Assembly: GCA_035295705.1 (NCBI GenBank)
Contig: DATGIN010000079.1
Coordinates: forward strand, 1-15,538
Reading direction: 5' to 3'
DNA from: Poindextera sp035295705
GTDB taxonomy: Bacteria > Pseudomonadota > Alphaproteobacteria > Caulobacterales > Caulobacteraceae
DNA length: 15,538 bases
The position numbers and the translations under genes are program-made. The first letter of the stretch is position 1; each line of letters opens with the position of its first letter. Shown piece by piece: positions 6,669 to 14,588 of this stretch. The notes under the pieces are model-generated. The model searched no databases, was not told the DNA's origin, and saw only the letters and a program-made list of their open reading frames with translations.

Positions 6669-8090
6669 ATGCCGCTCGATATCGCCCCCTTCATCGCTGG
6701 CCAGCCGCGATCGGCCGAACCGGCCCTGGAACAGCGCAATCCCGCCAACCTCGACGAGGTCGTCACGCGGCTGCCGGAAAGCGGCGCCGGCCTGGTCGAG
6801 GAAGCCGCGGGCGCTGCGCGGGCCGCCGTTCCGGCGCTTGCCGCGATCGAGGCGCGGTCGGACGCGCTCGACCGCATCGGCGCTGCGATCGCGAGCGAGG
6901 CGGGTGAGCTGGCCGCGCTCATTACCCGCGAGACCGGAAAGACGATCGCGGACGCGGGCGGCGAGGTGATGCGGGCGGCGCGGCTCTTCCGCTTCTTCGC
7001 CGGCGAGGCGCTGCGGGTCACCGGCGAGCGGTTTGATTCCGTGCGCCCCGGAGTGACGGTCGAGGTCGCCTACGAGCCGCTCGGCGTGGTGGGCGCCATC
7101 ACGCCCTGGAACTTCCCGATCGCCATCCCCGCCTGGAAGGTCGCGCCGGCGCTGGCGTTCGGGAACGCGCTGGTGTGGAAGCCCTCCGAGCACGCGACCG
7201 CGACGGCGGACGCACTGATGCGCATCATCGCGGCGTCGGGTCTCCCGGGCGGCGCGGTCAATCTCGTTCCCGGCGCCGGCGAGACCGGCGCGGCCCTGGT
7301 TGCGGAAGCCGCCATCGACGCTGTGTCTTTCACCGGCTCGGAGGCGACCGGGCGCGGCGTCCGCATCGCCGCCGCGACGCGCGGCGCCCGCGTTCAGGCG
7401 GAGATGGGCGGGGTGAATGCGCTGGTGATCCTCGCCGATGCCGATCTCGAGCTCGCGACCGAAACATTGGTCAACGGCGCCTTCTTCGCCGCCGGCCAGC
7501 GCTGCACGGCGACCTCGCGGGTGATCGTCGAGGAAAGCATCGCCGAGCCGCTGGTCGAGCGGGTGAAGGCGCGCCTCGCGCGTCTCAAGGTCGGCGATCC
7601 CGCAGACCGCGCCACCGAGGTCGGCCCGTTGGTCTCGATGAAGCAGAAGGCGAGCGTGCTGGCCGGGATCGCCGCGATGCGCGAGGCCGGCCGCGACGAG
7701 GTCGCCGCGGGCGGCGCCAAGAGCGCGGCGTGTTTCGTCGATCCCGTCCTGTTCGATCGGGTCTCGCCCGACGATCTGGTGGCGCGCGAGGAAGTGTTCG
7801 GGCCGGTCGCCGGCCTGATCCGGGTGGGCAGCTACGACGAGGCGCTCGAGGTCGCCAACGCGGTCCGCTTCGGCCTCTGCGCCGGCATCTGCACCGCCGC
7901 GCTGAAGCACGCCGAGCACTTCAAGCGGAACGCGCGAGTGGGCATGGTGATGGTCAACCTGCCGACCGCCGGGGTCGACTACCATGCGCCGTTCGGGGGG
8001 GTGAAAGCGTCCAGCTATGGCGCCCGCGAGCAGGGGCGCGCCGCGCGCGAATTCTTCACCGTGACGAAAACCGCCTACCAGCGTCCGTGA
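6669..8090 (+). CDS. Aldehyde dehydrogenase, 2-oxoglutarate semialdehyde dehydrogenase-like
   Basis: A 473-residue NAD(P)-dependent aldehyde dehydrogenase with all core elements: PWNFP with N148, the cofactor loop FTGSEATGR (221-229), general base E245 in EMGGVNA, nucleophile C279 in AAGQRCTATSR, and REEVFGP with E375. Its length and the C-terminal block VDYHAPFGGVKASSYG (436-451) place it with the semialdehyde dehydrogenases that oxidise 2-oxoglutarate semialdehyde or related aldehydes. It is divergent from the sugar operon over a shared 165-nt gap, so a role in the last oxidation step is likely: semialdehyde to 2-oxoglutarate if the FAH enzyme is a dehydratase, or lactaldehyde oxidation if an aldolase is used. 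The ATG at 6669 (MPLDIAPFIAGQ) is chosen because the family's N-terminus begins there; the frame is open further upstream only as antisense of the sugar genes. Confidence 0.88.
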   Translation: MPLDIAPFIAGQPRSAEPALEQRNPANLDEVVTRLPESGAGLVEEAAGAARAAVPALAAIEARSDALDRIGAAIASEAGELAALITRETGKTIADAGGEVMRAARLFRFFAGEALRVTGERFDSVRPGVTVEVAYEPLGVVGAITPWNFPIAIPAWKVAPALAFGNALVWKPSEHATATADALMRIIAASGLPGGAVNLVPGAGETGAALVAEAAIDAVSFTGSEATGRGVRIAAATRGARVQAEMGGVNALVILADADLELATETLVNGAFFAAGQRCTATSRVIVEESIAEPLVERVKARLARLKVGDPADRATEVGPLVSMKQKASVLAGIAAMREAGRDEVAAGGAKSAACFVDPVLFDRVSPDDLVAREEVFGPVAGLIRVGSYDEALEVANAVRFGLCAGICTAALKHAEHFKRNARVGMVMVNLPTAGVDYHAPFGGVKASSYGAREQGRAAREFFTVTKTAYQRP

Positions 8091-9023
8091 TCAGTCTTCG
8101 GCGGCGGCGCGGCGCGCGTCGGCCGCCATGCCGGCCAGGATCTCGGCCTGGCGCTCGGCGTTGTCCGGCCTCACCCAGGGACGCGTGATGTCGTCCACCC
8201 CCCGCCAGGCGTAGGGGTCTTCGCCGGAGATCATCACGATGTCGCGGACGTCCGGGCGCGCCTTTCCCGCGCCCAGCGTCCACGGCAGCATCGACTCCGC
8301 CGACATGTAGTGGGTGACGAGCGCGCGCCGGAAGCCGGCCTTGGTCCGGTTCGGCAGCGAGCGGTGCAACACATAGCCGTTGAAGAACGCCACGCCGCCC
8401 GCCTTCAACTCGACAGCGACGCCGCCCTCGCGGTCGTAACCGTGGCCGTAGGCTTCCTCGGCGCCATCGAAGCGGTCGTCGCCATGCGGCTTGATCGGGT
8501 AGATCACGCCCTTGGCGTGCGATCCCGGATGCATCCACATGCAGCCGTTCAGGGTGGTCGCATCGTCGAGAGCGATCCAGGCGCCGGTGAGCGAGCGGTC
8601 GCGGGTCGGGATGTAGTGCTCGTCCTGGTGCCAGGCCTGGCCTGGCTTGCCCGGCCCTTTGACGAACACCATCGTCTGCATGGCCTTCACGTTCGGGCCG
8701 ATCAACGCCTTCAGGATCGGCGTGATGCGGGGGTGCGCCATGGTCGCGCGCATGAGCGGCGAGATCTTGTGCGGCATGTGGATGGCGAGGATGTCGCCGA
8801 CCAGCGCCTCGTCCGTGCGCCCGTTGCGTGGCTCGGCGCCCGCGATTTCGCCGCGCTCGCCCAGCGCGACCGCCACGATCTCACGACGCAGGGCCTCGAC
8901 CTCGTCGGCGCTCAGCAGGGCCTCGGCGACGACGAAGCCGTCGCGATCGTAGGCCGCCCGCAGGCGGGCGAGCTCGGCCTCGCCAACGGCCGATTTGCTG
9001 CTTGATCTGGCGGTATCGAGCAT
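8091..9023 (-). CDS. Phytanoyl-CoA dioxygenase (PhyH) family Fe(II)/2-oxoglutarate oxygenase
   Basis: A 310-residue non-haem iron oxygenase. The iron triad is complete: H132 and D134 in WHQDEHY, and H220 in GYVLHRSLPN; R232 or R233 (GFRRALVTHYM) is the likely 2-oxoglutarate anchor. PhyH proteins hydroxylate varied small molecules using oxygen and 2-oxoglutarate, releasing succinate and CO2. Bacterial members act on lipids, natural products, phosphonates and ectoine, and the substrate here is unknown. No signal peptide. It is divergent from the alpha-L-rhamnosidase gene with only 55 nt between the start codons, so the two probably share control. Its stop abuts the aldehyde dehydrogenase stop in the palindrome TGATCA, leaving no room for a terminator. 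The ATG at 9023 is the family-like start, with only a weak ribosome binding site. Confidence 0.87.
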   Translation of the reverse strand: MLDTARSSSKSAVGEAELARLRAAYDRDGFVVAEALLSADEVEALRREIVAVALGERGEIAGAEPRNGRTDEALVGDILAIHMPHKISPLMRATMAHPRITPILKALIGPNVKAMQTMVFVKGPGKPGQAWHQDEHYIPTRDRSLTGAWIALDDATTLNGCMWMHPGSHAKGVIYPIKPHGDDRFDGAEEAYGHGYDREGGVAVELKAGGVAFFNGYVLHRSLPNRTKAGFRRALVTHYMSAESMLPWTLGAGKARPDVRDIVMISGEDPYAWRGVDDITRPWVRPDNAERQAEILAGMAADARRAAAED

Positions 9024-9067
9024 GGTTGCTCATGGAAGATCAAATTCGCTCAACTGTCCACGCGCGC

Positions 9068-9076
9068 GGGGGAAGG
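9068..9076 (+). promoter_or_regulatory. Ribosome binding site of the alpha-L-rhamnosidase gene
   Basis: GGGGGAAGG ends 2 nt before the ATG at 9079 and supports that start over an in-frame upstream start at 8995. The upstream start would lie inside the PhyH coding region. Confidence 0.6.
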
Positions 9077-9078
9077 CC

Positions 9079-11628
9079 ATGACCCAGATGCTGCGGCCGC
9101 CGTTCGTGTGGACGCCGAAACAGGAGATCGACCCGCGCGGCGGCCGGCTGGTTTATCTCGGCGGCGGCGACCGGCCGCTGGAGCGGAATCGCTGGTTTCT
9201 GTTCCGCAAAGTCGTTGAACTGGCGAAGCGGCCTGACACCGCGCCGGTCTCGATCACCGTCGACGGCCGTTATGTCCTGTACGTGAACGCGGCGAAGATC
9301 GGGCGCGGGCCCGTGCGCTGCAGCCCGCTGTTCCAGCGCTACGACGAATACGAGCTCACGCCCCACCTGAAGGCGGGCGCCAACGTGCTGGCGGTCCTTA
9401 TCCACACCTATGGAACGGACACGGCCTTCTACGAGACGGTCAAGGGGCAGTGGCGGCCGGTGTTCGGCGATGGAGGCCTTTGGGTGGATGGCGTCGCAGA
9501 CGGCGTCTCGCTGTCGACCGACGGCGGGTGGCGATGCATCCAGTCCGACGCGTGGCGGCAGGATGCTCCGCAGTCGAACCATTCGCTCGGCTTCGTCGAG
9601 GAGCTGGACGGCGCGCGGCTGGTCGGCGGCTGGACCGAGGTCGGCTTCGACGACTCCGGCTGGGACATGGCGCGGCCGCTCATCGAAGGCGGCGGCGGCC
9701 CGGAGGCGCCCTATGGCGGCATGCAGATCCGCCCGTTTCCGACGCTCGTGCCGCGTGGCATCCCGGCGCTGGAGGAAAGGCTCGAGCCGGCCAAACGCAT
9801 CGTCTGGGTCAAGGGCCTCTATCCAGACCCCGACCTCGTGTTCCATCGCCGCGTCTACGACGAGCCGCTGATCGATCCGCCTGAGAACGCGCTTTCGCGC
9901 CCGGACGACCTCCTCAAGCTCGACGGCGGCGGCGCGGTCATTCGCACCGAGCCCGGGCGCGACGTCGCCATCCTGCTCGACTTCGGTCGCATCATGACCG
10001 GCCGCCCGTTCATCGAGCTCGATGCGCGGGGCGGCGAAACAGTCGAGATCGCCTGCGCCGAGGCCTTGCCCGGAGAGTGGCGCGACGGCGGCCCGGCGGC
10101 CGACGCGCGCATCACGCCCAGGCCTTGGCTGGGCGAGGACGCGCATCTGTGCCGCTACCGCGCTCGGCCGGGCGTCCAGCGCTTCGAGCGCTTCGAGTGG
10201 TGTGCGATCCGCTGGGTGCAGCTGACCGTGCGCGATGCGCCGGCGGGGCTGACGATCCGGGGTTTCGGCGCCAACCTGGTCAACTATCCGGTCGAGGAGC
10301 GCGGGCGCTTCAGTTGCTCGGATGACTTCCTGACCCGGCTCTGGGCCACGGGCGCCTACACCCTCCGCCAGTGCATGCACGACGCCTGGGAGGACTGTCC
10401 GAGCCGCGAGCAGCGCCAGTGGCTGGGCGACGTTACGGTCGAGAACCTGGTCGGGCACGCCGCCTTCGGGCCATGCGTGGCCCCGCTCACCGCCAAGTAC
10501 CTCGCGCAGGCGGCGGAAAGTCAGCGCCCGGACGGCCTGACCCAGATGTTCGCGCCGGGCGACCACCGCGTGAACGCCCTGCTGATCCCGGACTGGACGC
10601 TGCAGTGGATCCTGGCCGCCGGGGACCACCTCGACCTGACGGGCGACCTCGACACGGTCGCGGCGATCTTCCCCTCGATCCTGAAGGCGCTCGCGTGGTT
10701 CGAGCGGCTGTTGGATGCGAACGGCCTCGTGGCGGACATGCCGTACTGGCACTTCATGGACTGGTCGGGGGTCGGCCGCGAGGGCGAGGCGGGCGCGTTG
10801 AACGCGCAACTGGCCGGCGGGTTCGCGACGGGGTCCCGGCTCGCGGCGGCGCTGGGTTGGGAGCGCGAGGCCGAACGGCTGGCGCTGGCCGCCGGGCGCA
10901 TCGGAGAAGCGCTGGAAGCGCGGCACTGGGACGAGCGGCGCGGCGTCTTCGTCGACATCGTCGATCCGGTGACGGGCAAGCAGGATCTGCGCGTGTCCCA
11001 GCACGCGAGCGCCGCGATTGCGCTCTGGGGCGAGGCCGACGGCCAGCGACTGGCCCGCGCGCTCGACCGCATCACGGACTCAAAACGCCTCACCTTCACC
11101 GCCGGGCCGCCGATCGCCCCGAAGGGCGAGCGCCTCGATCCCGAGGCGGGCGTGGTCTTGGCCAACACCTTCTATTCCCATTTCGTCTACGAGGCGCTGG
11201 GCGCGCACGGCCGCTTCGCGGCGGCGCTGCGCCTGATGCGCGAGCGGTTCGGGCCGATGCTCGACGCGGGCGCCACCACGTTGTGGGAAAGCTTCGCGCC
11301 CACCGCCAGCCTCTGCCATGGCTTCTCCGCCTCGCCCACCTACCAGCTCTCGCGCCGTATGCTTGGCGTGGCGCCGGCCAGGCCCGGGTTCGCGGAAATT
11401 GCGGTGGCGCCGGACCTGGCGGGGCTCGAGCACGCGGAGGGCGTCGTCCCGACGGCCAGGGGCGACGTCGAGGTGCGGCTGGACGCCGATGGCGACGGCT
11501 TCGTCGCCCAGGTCAGGGCGCCCGAAGGCGTGCCGACGAGCCTCGTCTCGGCCCCCGGCTTGCAGGCGGCGAGCGCGGTGAAACGGAACGGCGCCGTGCT
11601 CGAGGGCCGCTTCACCCAGGCCCGTTGA
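9079..11628 (+). CDS. Alpha-L-rhamnosidase, glycoside hydrolase family 78
   Basis: An 849-residue enzyme that releases terminal L-rhamnose from rhamnosides. Residues ~30-230 form a beta-sandwich region (WFLFRKVVEL, then YVLYVNAAKIGRGP), ~240-420 form further beta domains, ~425-760 the (alpha/alpha)6 barrel, and ~765-845 a C-terminal beta domain. The GH78 acid cluster is present as D439, E444 and D451 in DCPSREQRQWLGD, with the same spacing as D567, E572 and D579 of Bacillus RhaB. E737 in TTLWESF matches its E841. There is no signal peptide, so the enzyme is cytoplasmic and the glycoside must be imported. The start at 9079 has a good ribosome binding site. It is the first of four plus-strand genes, 62 nt before the amidohydrolase. 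Confidence 0.92.
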   Translation: MTQMLRPPFVWTPKQEIDPRGGRLVYLGGGDRPLERNRWFLFRKVVELAKRPDTAPVSITVDGRYVLYVNAAKIGRGPVRCSPLFQRYDEYELTPHLKAGANVLAVLIHTYGTDTAFYETVKGQWRPVFGDGGLWVDGVADGVSLSTDGGWRCIQSDAWRQDAPQSNHSLGFVEELDGARLVGGWTEVGFDDSGWDMARPLIEGGGGPEAPYGGMQIRPFPTLVPRGIPALEERLEPAKRIVWVKGLYPDPDLVFHRRVYDEPLIDPPENALSRPDDLLKLDGGGAVIRTEPGRDVAILLDFGRIMTGRPFIELDARGGETVEIACAEALPGEWRDGGPAADARITPRPWLGEDAHLCRYRARPGVQRFERFEWCAIRWVQLTVRDAPAGLTIRGFGANLVNYPVEERGRFSCSDDFLTRLWATGAYTLRQCMHDAWEDCPSREQRQWLGDVTVENLVGHAAFGPCVAPLTAKYLAQAAESQRPDGLTQMFAPGDHRVNALLIPDWTLQWILAAGDHLDLTGDLDTVAAIFPSILKALAWFERLLDANGLVADMPYWHFMDWSGVGREGEAGALNAQLAGGFATGSRLAAALGWEREAERLALAAGRIGEALEARHWDERRGVFVDIVDPVTGKQDLRVSQHASAAIALWGEADGQRLARALDRITDSKRLTFTAGPPIAPKGERLDPEAGVVLANTFYSHFVYEALGAHGRFAAALRLMRERFGPMLDAGATTLWESFAPTASLCHGFSASPTYQLSRRMLGVAPARPGFAEIAVAPDLAGLEHAEGVVPTARGDVEVRLDADGDGFVAQVRAPEGVPTSLVSAPGLQAASAVKRNGAVLEGRFTQAR

Positions 11629-11676
11629 AAGGCGACGGCTGCTCGCCGTATCCTCGCCTAGAGCCAAGAGACCGCC

Positions 11677-11682
11677 AGGAGG
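11677..11682 (+). promoter_or_regulatory. Ribosome binding site of the amidohydrolase gene
   Basis: A perfect AGGAGG, 8 nt before the ATG at 11691. It fixes the start of this gene; the same frame is open far upstream only because the rhamnosidase gene lacks stops in that frame. Confidence 0.85.
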
Positions 11683-11690
11683 CCCAGCGC

Positions 11691-12881
11691 ATGGCTTACG
11701 TGCAGGACCAGATCGTCCACGACGCCGACTCCCACCTGATGGAGCTGCCGGACTGCATCGACCCCTACTTCGAGGCGAAGATGCTGGCGCGCTACCACGC
11801 GTTGCCGATCTACAGGCACAAGCTGGGCAAGCCCGGCTGGGCCGAGGCGGCGCGCCGCCAGCACGAGGACCCCGCGTTTCGCGCCGGCGACGAGGAAAAC
11901 ATCCTTCTCAGGAAGAACTATCAGGCGCTTGGCGCCTTCCGACCCGACGATCGTCCGAAAGCGATCGACTATTTGGGCTTCGCCAGTCAGCTGGTCTTTA
12001 CGACCTTCTGCCTTGGCAACTTCGGTCTCGAGTACGGTGACGACGTCGAGCTCGCCTACGCTGCGGCGACCGCCCACAACCGGATGATGACCGACTTCTG
12101 CGCCGTCGACCGGCGGCTGCTTGCGACCGGCTACGTGCCGCTGATGGACTTCGAGGGCGCGGCCGCGGCGACCAAGGAGGCGATAGAACTCGGCGCCAAG
12201 GCGATTCTGGTCGCCTCCCGCTGCCCGAAGGGCCACTCGCCCAGCCATGTGGCCTTCGACCCGGTCTGGGCGCAAGCGCAAGAAGCCGGCCTGCCGATCC
12301 TCTTCCATGTCGGCGGCGAGGAGAAGCTGAACCCGGCCTACTTCGAGAACGGCATGCCGCGGGTGAAGGACTTCCACGGCGGGGAGGAGAACTTCACCTC
12401 CGTCTCGTTCATGGCGATTCCCAACTCGGTGATGCAGACGCTGGCGTCCCTGATCATCGACGGCGTCATGGACCGCTTTCCGAAGCTGAAGTTCGGCGCG
12501 ATCGAGCTCGGCGCCTCATGGGTCCCGAGCTGGATGCGGTTCATGGACTCCGCTCACGCCGCCTTTTTCAAGAACGAGGAGCGGCTGCACCGCCTGTCGG
12601 CCCCACCCAGCGAGATCGTGCGCCGGCAGGTGCGCGTCACGCCCTATCCGCACGAGCAGACCGGCTGGATCATCGCCAACTCGGGGGAAGAGGTCTGCCT
12701 CTTCTCGTCGGACTTCCCGCACGTGGAAGGCGGGCGCAATCCGCTCAAGCGCTTCAACGATGCGCTCGCGGGGACGCCCCAAGCCGCTGTTGACCGCTTC
12801 TATTGTGACAACTTCATCGACCTGATGGGCGAGGGCCTGGCCCCCGACCTGCGCCGGCCGAAGCACCTGATCGCGGCGTAA
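11691..12881 (+). CDS. Amidohydrolase_2 family metal-dependent hydrolase or decarboxylase (ACMSD-like fold)
   Basis: A 396-residue protein of the amidohydrolase_2 group (COG2159), whose members include carboxylases/decarboxylases such as ACMSD and C-C bond hydrolases. The N-terminal metal motif reads HDADSHLME (D13, H15, E18), a known variant of the usual DxHxH pattern. H206 lies in PILFHVGGE, and the metal aspartate D341 in FSSDFPHVEGG. The strand IELGASWVPSWMRFMD (271-286) is also typical. No signal peptide. It has a perfect Shine-Dalgarno and follows the rhamnosidase by 62 nt; the GMC gene begins immediately after its stop. A role in breaking down the released aglycone (ring cleavage product hydrolysis or decarboxylation) is likely but inferred; I cannot name the substrate. 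Confidence 0.82.
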   Translation: MAYVQDQIVHDADSHLMELPDCIDPYFEAKMLARYHALPIYRHKLGKPGWAEAARRQHEDPAFRAGDEENILLRKNYQALGAFRPDDRPKAIDYLGFASQLVFTTFCLGNFGLEYGDDVELAYAAATAHNRMMTDFCAVDRRLLATGYVPLMDFEGAAAATKEAIELGAKAILVASRCPKGHSPSHVAFDPVWAQAQEAGLPILFHVGGEEKLNPAYFENGMPRVKDFHGGEENFTSVSFMAIPNSVMQTLASLIIDGVMDRFPKLKFGAIELGASWVPSWMRFMDSAHAAFFKNEERLHRLSAPPSEIVRRQVRVTPYPHEQTGWIIANSGEEVCLFSSDFPHVEGGRNPLKRFNDALAGTPQAAVDRFYCDNFIDLMGEGLAPDLRRPKHLIAA

Positions 12882-12882
12882 G

Positions 12883-14517
12883 CTGACCGACGCAAGGACA
12901 GATCCGCCGCCCCAGTCGCTCGGCGAGTTCGATTTCATCATTGTCGGGGCCGGGACGGCCGGATGCGTGCTGGCGAACCGGCTGAGCGCCGATCCGCGCC
13001 ACCGCGTGCTTCTGCTGGAAGCCGGCGGTCACGACCGGCTCTTCTGGGTGCACGTGCCGATCGGATACCTCTACACCCAGGGCAAGCCGCGCACGGACTG
13101 GTGCTTTTCCACCGATGCCGAACCGGCGCTCGGCGGGCGTGCGCTGAAGTACCCGCGCGGGAAGCTCCTGGGCGGCTGTTCGTCGATCAACGGCATGATC
13201 TACATGCGTGGCCAGGCCGCCGACTACGACCACTGGCGCCAGCTGGGCTTGAGCGGCTGGGGCTGGTCGGACGTGTTGCCCTACTTCCTGAAGTCCGAGG
13301 ACCATCACGGGCCGCCGGGCGAACTGCACGGCGTCGGCGGACCGTTGAAGGTTTCACGCCAGCGGCTGCACTGGCCGATCCTCGACGCCTTTCGGGCGGC
13401 CGCCGCTGAATGTGGCATCCCGTATACGGACGATTTCAATCGTGGCGACAACTTCGGCAGCGCGATGTTCGAGGTGAACCAGCACCGGGGCATGCGATGG
13501 AACGCCGCGCGCGGCTTCCTTCGGCCGGTCATGCGCCGGCCGAACCTGAAGGTGGTGACCGGCGCCCAGGTCGAGCGCGTGCTTATCGAAGAGGGGCGTG
13601 CGTCCGGCGTCCGTATGCGCGGCAAGGGGGGGCCGGCCATAGCGCGAGCGCGGCGCGAGGTGATCCTCGCCGCCGGGGCGGTCGGCTCTCCGCACATTCT
13701 GCAGCTGAGCGGCGTCGGTCCGGCGGAACGCCTGCTGAGGGCCGGCATCGCGGTCGAACGCGACGTGCCCGCCGTCGGGGCGAACCTGCAGGACCATCTG
13801 CAGATCCGCATGGTGTTCGAGGTCTCGGGCGGGACGCTGAACAGCCGCGCGCGAACGCTTGCGGGTCGGGCGCTGATCGCCGCCGAGTATGGCCTCCTCC
13901 GCACCGGACCGATGTCGATGGCGCCCAGCCAGCTGGGCATGTTCGCCTATTCGTCCGATCGCCATGCGACGCCGAACCTCGAGTACCATGTCCAGCCGCT
14001 CAGCCTGGACGCATTCGGCGAGCCGCTGCACGCCTTCGACGCACTGACCGCCTCGGTCTGCAACATCCGCCCGGCGAGTCGCGGCGAGGTGATGCTGACC
14101 ACGCCGGATCCCACGGCAGCGCCGGCCATCCGCCCGAACTACCTTGCCGATCCAGCCGATCAGGAGGTGGCGCTCGAGGCCGTGGCCCTCACCCGCCGAA
14201 TCTGCGCCGCCCCGGCTCTTCTGACCTACGAGCCGGCCGAGTACCGTCCCGGCGCCGAGATCACCGACCCGGCCGCGCTGATCTCCGCCATCGGCCGCAT
14301 CTCGACCACCATCTTCCACCCGGTCGGCACCTGCCGGATGGGAGCCGACGACGCCTCCGTGGTCGACGCAGCGCTGTGCATGCGGGCGATCGCCGGCTTG
14401 CGGATCGCCGACGCTTCGGTGATGCCGACCATCACGTCCGGCAACACCAACGCGCCGACGGTGATGATCGCGGAGAAGGCGGCGGATCTGGTCCTGGCCG
14501 GCGCTCACGCCGCCTGA
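12883..14517 (+). CDS. GMC family FAD-dependent oxidoreductase, apparent non-standard start codon
   Basis: A 544-residue flavoprotein if it starts at CTG 12883. The FAD-binding motif GAGTAG is at residues 22-27, followed by CVLANRLSADP and LLLEAGG. GMC signature 1 appears as RGKLLGGCSSINGMIYMRG and signature 2 as GAVGSPHILQLSGVG. The catalytic pair H479 (FHPVGTCRMG) and N523 (SGNTNAPT) is 44 residues apart, as in choline oxidase (H466/N510). GMC enzymes oxidise alcohols, sugars or sterols. The first ordinary start codon in frame, GTG 12967, falls just after the FAD loop and would destroy it. The frame opens after a stop at 12868-12870 and contains no ATG, GTG or TTG before 12967. CTG at 12883, one base after the amidohydrolase stop, is the most plausible start; a GTG-to-CTG change or a sequence error is the alternative. 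Confidence 0.88.
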   Translation: MTDARTDPPPQSLGEFDFIIVGAGTAGCVLANRLSADPRHRVLLLEAGGHDRLFWVHVPIGYLYTQGKPRTDWCFSTDAEPALGGRALKYPRGKLLGGCSSINGMIYMRGQAADYDHWRQLGLSGWGWSDVLPYFLKSEDHHGPPGELHGVGGPLKVSRQRLHWPILDAFRAAAAECGIPYTDDFNRGDNFGSAMFEVNQHRGMRWNAARGFLRPVMRRPNLKVVTGAQVERVLIEEGRASGVRMRGKGGPAIARARREVILAAGAVGSPHILQLSGVGPAERLLRAGIAVERDVPAVGANLQDHLQIRMVFEVSGGTLNSRARTLAGRALIAAEYGLLRTGPMSMAPSQLGMFAYSSDRHATPNLEYHVQPLSLDAFGEPLHAFDALTASVCNIRPASRGEVMLTTPDPTAAPAIRPNYLADPADQEVALEAVALTRRICAAPALLTYEPAEYRPGAEITDPAALISAIGRISTTIFHPVGTCRMGADDASVVDAALCMRAIAGLRIADASVMPTITSGNTNAPTVMIAEKAADLVLAGAHAA

Positions 14518-14530
14518 ACGGCGTTCAGCT

Positions 14531-14548
14531 GAGGCTTGCGGAAGCCTC
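14531..14548 (+). other. Perfect stem-loop after the GMC gene
   Basis: GAGGCTT, a GCGG loop and AAGCCTC form a perfect 7-bp hairpin 14 nt after the GMC stop and 41 nt before the next start. No run of T follows, so it is not a classical terminator. It could be a weak attenuator or an RNA processing or stability element between the GMC and di-iron genes. Confidence 0.35.
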
Positions 14549-14575
14549 GTCGCTCGCGCATCTTTCCAAGCGCGC

Positions 14576-14584
14576 AAGGGAGAG
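14576..14584 (+). promoter_or_regulatory. Ribosome binding site of the ferritin-like gene
   Basis: AAGGGAGAG lies 4 nt before the ATG at 14589 and supports this start. Confidence 0.7.
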
Positions 14585-14588
14585 AACG

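Noticed and set aside
9040..11004. 654-codon minus-strand frame opposite the rhamnosidase
   Set aside because: The plus-strand GH78 protein has a full set of catalytic residues; the antisense translation is low-complexity and domain-free.
10371..11690. Open frame upstream of and in phase with the amidohydrolase, suggesting a longer fused protein
   Set aside because: It reads the rhamnosidase gene out of frame. The perfect AGGAGG before 11691 and the family-like N-terminus mark the true start.
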